From contig UQLW01000045.1 of the NCBI GenBank assembly GCA_900542005.1, forward strand, positions 1 to 21,411: a stretch of DNA of 21,411 nucleotides, written 5' to 3'. This stretch comes from an uncultured Eubacteriales bacterium. Its GTDB lineage: Bacteria; Bacillota; Clostridia; Christensenellales; UMGS416. This document shows, piece after piece, positions 21,389 to 21,411 of this stretch (its first letter is position 1; each line of letters starts with the position of its first letter). A model generated the notes under the pieces. That model was not told the DNA's origin and ran no database searches. It was given only the letters and a program-made list of their open reading frames with translations. Position numbers and translations under genes: made by a program.

Positions 21389-21411
21389 CGGCAGGCTTGC
21401 GACCGGGCTGC

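Overview
This window is a GC-rich stretch from a low-branching Gram-positive bacterium. I infer Bacillota, most likely class Clostridia. The basis is the gene order (a fabT-fabH-acpP-fabK-fabD-fabG-fabF-accB-fabZ-accC-accD-accA cluster, rpmB next to asp23/fakA, and a glmU-prs-pth-mfd-foldase string), strong GGAGG ribosome binding sites, sigma-A-like promoters with TGn extended -10 elements, and the short form of AccA. No species can be named from the sequence alone. I see no mobile element, CRISPR array, tRNA or rRNA.

Region 1 (1-10606) holds the end of an upstream transcript (terminator 1-37) and then one long type II fatty-acid synthesis operon. It starts at a near-consensus promoter (161-189) whose start site lies inside a perfect 7-1-7 palindrome (190-204). 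That palindrome is probably the operator for the first gene, a FabT-type MarR repressor. The operon supplies malonyl-CoA (AccA, AccB, AccC, AccD), malonyl-ACP (FabD, AcpP), initiation (FabH), elongation (FabF) and the reduction cycle (FabG, FabZ, FabK). FabK is the FMN enoyl reductase that replaces FabI. The last gene encodes a DegV/FakB-type fatty-acid-binding protein that overlaps accA by ATGA. The operon ends at a strong terminator (10568-10606).

Region 2 (10607-13238) holds convergent rpmB on the minus strand, with its own promoter and terminator. Diverging from it is an asp23(yloU)-fakA pair that ends at a terminator (13211-13238). FakA is the kinase partner of FakB, so both halves of a fatty acid kinase flank rpmB, close to the de novo synthesis genes.

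Region 3 (13239-21411) holds glmU-prs (own promoter, terminator 15768-15805), pth-mfd, and a lipoprotein PpiC/SurA-type foldase with its own promoter. These are housekeeping functions: UDP-GlcNAc, PRPP, peptidyl-tRNA recycling, transcription-coupled repair and extracytoplasmic folding.

I found no wholly new system. The most interesting signals are regulatory: the fabT palindrome, FakB inside the apparent FabT operon, a perfect 14-bp hairpin without a U-tract between fabZ and accC, a 9-bp inverted repeat straddling the foldase promoter, and a possible promoter nested in the prs terminator followed by a second hairpin before pth.
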